A program made the translations under genes and the position numbers. A stretch of DNA of 64,000 bases from NCBI GenBank assembly GCA_014526335.1, contig JACTAT010000044.1, positions 1,702,632 to 1,766,631 on the forward strand, in the 5' to 3' direction. The notes beneath the pieces were generated by a model, which saw only the letters and a list, made by a program, of their open reading frames with translations, ran no database searches and was not told the DNA's origin. This DNA is from Chrysaora quinquecirrha (taxonomy: Eukaryota; Cnidaria; Scyphozoa; Semaeostomeae; Pelagiidae). Shown piece by piece: positions 59,462 to 64,000 of this stretch (position 1 is its first letter; every line of letters starts with the position of its first letter).

Positions 59462-59476
59462 TTACTCTTTTCCTAA
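59462..59476 (-). other. Candidate polypurine tract
   Basis: On the minus strand AGGAAAAGAG, followed by TAA, lies immediately before the putative LTR start TGTTGTATTG. This is where a polypurine tract primes plus-strand synthesis in LTR retrotransposons. The T/A-rich run next to it (59477-59492) probably belongs to the short 3' non-coding stretch after the integrase stop. Confidence 0.5.
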
Positions 59477-59504
59477 AAAAAAATAAAAAAAAAAGTTTCT
59501 TTGT

Positions 59505-60050
59505 CTATCGAATAATTGAAGAGTCTATTGCATCTCCATAATGATCTGTCTGTTTTCGACTTCTCGCTGAACGTCTTGGAGCAATAACGTTTTCCTGATT
59601 GTCTGTTTCATTACTCGACGCAAATTGTAAATCATCATCTGATTCTTCAGCAATGTTTCTATTTGGTACTTTCTTGAAAAACGACACATTCCGAGTTATA
59701 TATCTACTGTTATTTCTTTCAGTTATTCTTGTGCCTTTAATCTTTATTACTGTGTAAGGAACAGGATCAAATCTCGTAGAAAATTTATTTTCTTTCTTCT
59801 GTTGACAGATGACTGTATCTCCAACTTTTATTTCACTGGGTTTTGTTCCTCGTTTAAGATCAGCATAAATCTTTGAAGATTGTTTTCTTTCTTGATCGTT
59901 GTGTACTGCTTCTCCGTGTCGATTGACAACTTTTGATCTTCTTTCCAACATTGGTAGTTTGCCTTTAACTACTCTGTTAAACAATAATTGAGCGGGAGGA
60001 ATCTTTGTGGTTGTATGCGGTGTTATTCTATAGTTCAACAAAATCTTTGT
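59505..60050 (-). pseudogene. Gypsy integrase C-terminal part, downstream of a frameshift
   Basis: This continues the integrase of the preceding piece in another frame. It starts with the LLNYRITPHTTT block that normally follows the DDE core, then PPAQLLFNR. A GPY/F-like DNA/chromatin-binding module follows (VGDTVICQQKKENKF, then FDPVPYTVIKIKG), then an acidic stretch (EESDDD) and a basic tail (PRRSARSRK) before the stop near 59505. An open frame extends upstream to 60149 from a TTG, but there it is only the shadow of the integrase core in the other frame, so I cut the call at about 60050. The domain order and length fit a normal Gypsy integrase end. Confidence 0.88.
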
Positions 60051-61155
60051 AATTCTTGTTTCCATTTTCGGTGTTCTACATGAGCGGTCTTCAGTGCTTT
60101 TCCTAATGGTTTGTTGAAAGCTTCGATTTCTGCATTGCCTTGCAGCCAAAGCGGTGTGCTTCGTACATGATTAATTCCTAGCAAAGACATGTAATTTTCA
60201 AATTCTTTTCCTTGAAAAGGTGGGCCATTGTCTGTTGTTACTTTATCTGGTATTCCGTGTCTTGCAAATATGATATCTAATTTGGGTAATACCACTGTAG
60301 CTGCCGTTGAAGAAACAATTTCCACTTCTGGATACCTTGAATAACAATCAATCACATTCAATAAATACTCTCCACTAGGAAGAGGTCCTAGAAAGTCCAT
60401 TTTAACTTCTTTCCAAGGTCCTGAAGGCATTTGAGATGTTTGAAGTGGTGCTGGAGGTTTCGGATTTCCAGTAGCTTTGCATGCTATGCAGCTATCAATT
60501 TCTTCTTTTACCATCTTTTCTAAGTTAGGAAACCAGACATATTCACGCAAGAAAGCTTTTGTCTTAGCTAGTCCTTGATGGCCTTCATGAGCTATTTGAA
60601 TTGCTCTTCGTTGCAATGAGGATGGAAGGATAATTCTTGTACCACGTAGTAGTATCTTATGTTGGTGGTCAATCGATATTTCATCTTGAATATTTTTGAA
60701 GGAATTTATCAGATCACAGTTCCAACAATAGCCTGTTTGTATTGCGGCTCGTAGTCCACGTAAAACTTTGTCTTCCTCTGTAGCAGATTTTATTTCTTCA
60801 AGAGTCAATGTTGGTAATATAGCAGCTTCTGTAATCAAGTTAATAAAGTCTTCAGCAACATTTGGTCGGAAATGCTTTGTTTGGGTTGGATGTCTCGAAA
60901 GAAAATCAGCAGGGTTTGAAATACCAGCTTTATAAACAACTGTAAAGTTGTACTGTTGCAGTCTTAACATCCATCGTTGAATTCGTGCAGGAGGGTTTGA
61001 ACAGGGATTAGCATATATCAACTCTAAAGGCTTGTGATCAGTATACAGAGTAAATGATGCTCCATACAAATATAGATGATAATGTTCAATTCCCCATACT
61101 ATCGCCAGCGTCTCCTTTTCTGTCTGAGAGTATCTTTTCTCTACTGGTGACAGGC
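60047..61155 (-). pseudogene. Gypsy RNase H C-terminal half and integrase core
   Basis: The frame is open from about 61155, just after a frameshift. No start codon is expected because it continues the RT piece. Its first Leu codon in the long open frame is a TTG at 61069; residues below count from there. RNase H: TDHKPLELIY (Asp11), RIQRWMLRLQQYNF and NPADFLSRH (Asp55). Integrase zinc-binding domain: His161, His164, Cys194, Cys197 in HEGHQG and CIAC. Catalytic core: Asp225 in KMDFLGPLP, Asp280 in TTDNGPPF and Glu316 in EIEAFNK. Asp280 and Glu316 are separated by 35 residues, a complete DD35E triad. The piece ends at a premature TGA at 60035-60037, caused by a one-base shift a few codons upstream. 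Confidence 0.93.
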
Positions 61156-62979
61156 TCTACTAGCATAAGCAATTATATTTGGACAATCTTTTCCAGGTTC
61201 TTTCTGAGCTAGAATGGCAGAAAGTCCAACAGGGCTTGCATCCACGATAACAAGTGTTTCTTTACTTACATCAAAATAACTAACCACAGGGTCTTTCGTT
61301 AGCACATCTTTGAGTTTCTGGAAAGCATTTTCACAATCTGGTGTCCAGTTGAAGGGTGTGTTCTTTTTAGTCAGTTCTCGAAGAGGCTCAGTTATAGTTG
61401 CATAATCTGGAATAAATTGAGATGAGTAATTTGACATACCCAACAAACTTCTGACTTCACTTGCACTAGTAGGTGTTGCAGCATTGACAAATGCATCAAT
61501 TTTCTTTGCATCAGGTTTCTTTCCTTCTTTGCTGAATGTAAAACCAAAGAAATCAAGACTTTCTGTCAAAAACTTGCACTTCTCAAGGTTGAGTGTTAAA
61601 TTCAGGTCCGAAAGTCGTTTCAAACATGATTCTAAAGCTTCATTGTGCTCTTTCATATTACAACCATACACTATCACATCATCAGCTATGTTGCGTACAC
61701 CTTTTAAACCATTGAGGGCTGTCTGTAATGTGAATTGAAAAATTTCTGCTGCACTGTTAGTTCCATAATTTAAACGTTTGTATCTATAAAGACCAACATG
61801 TGTTGTAAATGTAGTAATATTGCGGCTTTTTGGACTGAGCTCTAACTGGTGAAATGCCTGTGACAAATCAAATTTTGAAAATACTTTAGCTCCATTCAAG
61901 TCCAGGGCAATATCATTCACTGTTGGTATCGGGTGTCTTATTCGCTTAATTGCACAGTTTGCTGCTCTCATGTCTACACAGATGCGAATTTCATTGTTTT
62001 TCTTGGGAACACAAACAATAGGAGATACCCAATCAGTTTTCTCATCTTCAGGTACAGGTTCAATGATATCCTGCTGTTGTAACTGTTGTAATTCTTTTTC
62101 AACTTTGTCACGCAGGTGAAAGGGAATTCTTCGCTGTTGTTGTGCAACTGGTTGAACATCAGAATCAATAACCAAGTCAATTTGCTTGTTTTTAAGTTTT
62201 CCAATTCCTTGAAAAACCTTTGGAAATTTATTTACAATTTTGGAGATATTTTCATCTCTTATGGCTTTACTTGAAGAGGTCTGTTGAACATGATTAACAT
62301 GAAGAGTTATGAGACCAAGCTCTTGAGCTGTGTTTCCACTCAATAAACAACCTCCATTGTCTTCAGTAACATAAAATTGTGCGGTTGATAATCTTTTCTT
62401 TGTTTCAATGATTGCCTCAAATTTCCCTTGCATTTTGACAGGTTGTTTTGAATTATAAGCATAGGCTTTCACACTGGTTGGTTTCAGTTGAATAGTTTGC
62501 ATTTTAGCAAATGTTGATTTATCAATAATGTTTAGTGTGGACCCAGTGTCTATCATAATAGGAAATTTGTGCTCTTGAACTGTGACATATGCTGTTGGGT
62601 GGTTTCCTTTCTGAGATTTCACAGCATAGAAATATTCTGAACCATCTGAATCACTACTCAGGTCATCTACACTGACAGGACGGATGGCTTGCCTAGCAGC
62701 TTGTCCTTTGTTTTTGCTCACTGACGTCTTTGTGAAACAAAATTTAGCAAATTGGTTTTGCTTATTGCATTTATGACAGGTAACACCTTTTGCAGGACAT
62801 GGCTTTTCTCTGTGAGGAAAGTCACCCCCACAACTACGACATTTTGATTTTGCACCTTGACTTTGCCTTGTAGTTGGCTTCTTTGATTTAATTGCCTGAA
62901 TCTGATTATTTTGTTGAGATTTTTCTTTCTCTATTTCTGAAGCTTGATACTGACTCATTTCAGCACGACGTCCTTCAAG
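61141..62979 (-). pseudogene. Gypsy nucleocapsid, protease, reverse transcriptase and RNase H start
   Basis: There is an ATG at 62958, but the frame is continuous with gag above it apart from one stop, so it is the middle of a gag-pol reading frame and not a separate gene. Residues are counted from that Met. Zinc knuckle 1: Cys40, Cys43, His49, Cys54. Knuckle 2: Cys61, Cys64, Cys74, with Gln69 where His is expected. Retropepsin: IMIDTGS with Asp137. Reverse transcriptase from about 265 to 480: VDMRAAN, FDLSQAF (Asp364), NIADDVIVYG (Asp426 and Asp427), FGFTFSKEG. RNase H begins at IVDASPVGLSAILAQ (Asp573). The frame ends at 61141 after RACHQ because of a one-base shift; the other frame continues the RNase H. 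All RT catalytic aspartates are kept. Confidence 0.95.
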
Positions 62980-63260
62980 TTACAAATCCTTCAAAGTCAG
63001 CTTTGGGTCTCTTAAGGCTTGTTTTCTTAGACGACTCGAATTACCTCCTGTAACTATTTGCAGCATGATTTCAAAATCAAGCGAGTCTGCAGAAAATTCA
63101 CAGGTTTTGGATAATGTGCGAAGGCGTGTATGAAACTGATCTAAGGTCTCACCTTGTTGCTGTTTTGCTTGACGAAATTTATAGACTTCGTACAATTTGT
63201 TCTTTTGAGGCTCGAAGTATTCATTTAATGTCTCCACTGCCTTTGCATAATCTTTGTCGT
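62980..63260 (-). pseudogene. Gypsy gag, C-terminal fragment
   Basis: About 93 residues of gag, from DKDYAKAVETLNEYF through LDQFHTRLRTLSKTCEF to LTLKDL. This is the capsid-like part that precedes the zinc knuckles in Gypsy gag proteins. It ends at a TAA (62980-62982) in the same frame as the protease/RT piece, so one base change separates gag from pol. The open frame extends to 63303 from a GTG, but residues beyond about 63260 come from the duplicated segment and are not gag. The N-terminal half of gag is missing. Confidence 0.9.
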
Positions 63261-64000
63261 GGATTGCACCCTTGCAACCCAATACTGAAATATGTAATAC
63301 CACAATGTGTAAAATTATGAGGCTTGAAAAAAAAGTTTTTTTTTACCATGAATGTCATCTGTCTGCATCATGAAGTCGTTGAAATACACATCCTACAATA
63401 AATAAAAGTTACATCATATGTTGTTCTTTTGATAGGATAAGCATGTCTACTCATGTACATTGTATGTTTCTTTCAGTTGCACAGATGGTTCACTGTGTCA
63501 GATTTTTAGTTGAAAAAGCTAATGGTTAGCCAGTCTGCAAGTAACAAGATCTTGGCCTTTGGGTCAGAACGTTACCTGATGTTCATGTTTATATTTAGTT
63601 TATTAGACAGTATCTTCCATAGAAACAAAAGACTCTGCTGTTACTTGAAACAACATATTGTTTGTTCTTTGGTGTGAAGTCAGTTTTTCACAAATGGTGT
63701 GAAGTCAGTTTCTCACAAATGGCTGCACCTCTTAAGGCAATCTGTCCAATTTAAACCTAGATTTGAACATGAACAAGAGCCTACAGTGAGAACTCTCTAA
63801 TCTGTGAGTCTGCTTGCCAGTCTAAATAAACAAATCTAGCTTCTATATTCAAGGAAGTTTGAGTTGTATTGTCTGCCTCATACAGACACTTATAGAGTTG
63901 TACACTTTCGATGCGAAGAAAGGCAGTGGTGAAATGTTTTCCTCGAAATTTATAAATGTTTAGCCAGTCTGGACCGAACAGAACCCAGCACCACCAAACA
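63260..64000. repeat. Duplicated segment, copy B, joined inside gag
   Basis: Direct repeat of 54112-54852 at a constant offset of 9148 bp, with two substitutions in 741 bp that I can see. The join to gag is abrupt (TTTGTC then GTGGATTGCACC), with little shared sequence at the junction. It runs past the end of the window. Either the 9148-bp unit is tandemly duplicated, or this is a recently moved repeat inserted in gag. Confidence 0.95.

Larger units (their letters stand above)
59138..63260 (-). mobile_element. Ty3/Gypsy LTR retrotransposon, decayed and 5'-truncated
   Basis: Read on the minus strand the order is partial gag, zinc knuckles, protease, reverse transcriptase, RNase H, integrase, polypurine tract and candidate 3' LTR. 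RT-RH-IN order places it in Ty3/Gypsy (Metaviridae), not Copia. It is dead as read here: an in-frame TAA at 62980-62982, a single-base frameshift near 61150-61156 and another near 60041-60052. The 5' LTR, primer-binding site and N-terminal gag are absent, cut off at 63260 where the duplicated segment begins. No env-like ORF follows integrase. With only three lesions in over 3.7 kb the insertion looks fairly young, or the lesions are partly consensus errors. Confidence 0.93.

Noticed and set aside
59505..59520. Possible env gene after integrase
   Set aside because: The frame stops at 59505 and the polypurine tract and candidate LTR follow within about 50 bp, so there is no room for a third gene.
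61484..61738. + strand ORF of 84 codons, and similar ones at 61974-62204 (-) and 63114-63320 (+)
   Set aside because: They are frame shadows of the Gypsy pol and gag coding sequence.
54112..64000. Copies A and B as the two LTRs of the Gypsy element
   Set aside because: Copy B abuts the middle of gag, with no primer-binding site or leader. Copy A is about 5 kb from the integrase stop, with a MITE and unrelated DNA between. A better LTR candidate with a polypurine tract lies at 59138-59461.

Overview
The window looks like repeat-rich nuclear DNA of an animal. The evidence is a very large low-complexity satellite, a decayed LINE of the CR1/L2/Jockey type, a decayed Ty3/Gypsy element and a Harbinger-like MITE, with no prokaryotic gene organisation. 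The Gypsy pol is of a type common in cnidarians and other marine invertebrates, so a cnidarian is my best guess. That rests on remembered family resemblance, not on a search. I find no intact protein-coding host gene.

Layout. Bases 1-49143 are one satellite built on the tetranucleotide CTAA. Longer, partly conserved monomers of roughly 200-330 bp are embedded in it. The satellite reads CTAA on the + strand from 1 to about 17721. It passes through a zone of repeated orientation changes (17722-18026), then reads TTAG to 40954. After a placeholder gap it reads CTAA again from 41455 to 49143. Two runs of exactly 500 N (1316-1815 and 40955-41454) are scaffolding gaps, and the second coincides with an orientation reversal. 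TAA or TAG recurs every 12 nt in every frame of this repeat, which is why the first 49 kb holds no ORFs.

From 49144 the DNA is AT-rich and mixed. In order it holds: an (AAT)n tail and the 3' part of a dead LINE on the minus strand; a 550-bp cluster of about 15 copies of a 14-bp palindrome (AATCGAGCTCGATT); about 1.2 kb with nothing recognisable; a 12-copy, 103-104-bp minisatellite in which each unit is a large foldback; a 606-bp inverted-repeat element containing CRE-type octamers; a segment (54112-54852) that recurs at 63260-64000; an 805-bp MITE with a TAA target duplication; about 3.1 kb without genes; and the Gypsy element (59138-63260, minus strand).

The Gypsy element keeps part of gag, the zinc knuckles, protease, reverse transcriptase, RNase H and integrase. 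It is broken by one in-frame stop and two single-base frameshifts. Its gag is cut at 63260, where the second copy of the 54112 segment begins. The two copies are direct repeats 9148 bp apart with about two differences in 741 bp, so the window may end just inside the second unit of a tandem duplication.

The most interesting signals are the satellite's strand switches and its higher-order copies that differ mainly by replacement with plain TTAG, the foldback minisatellite, the palindrome cluster and the 9148-bp duplication. Several of these could be partly assembly or basecalling artefacts, and each finding says how to tell.
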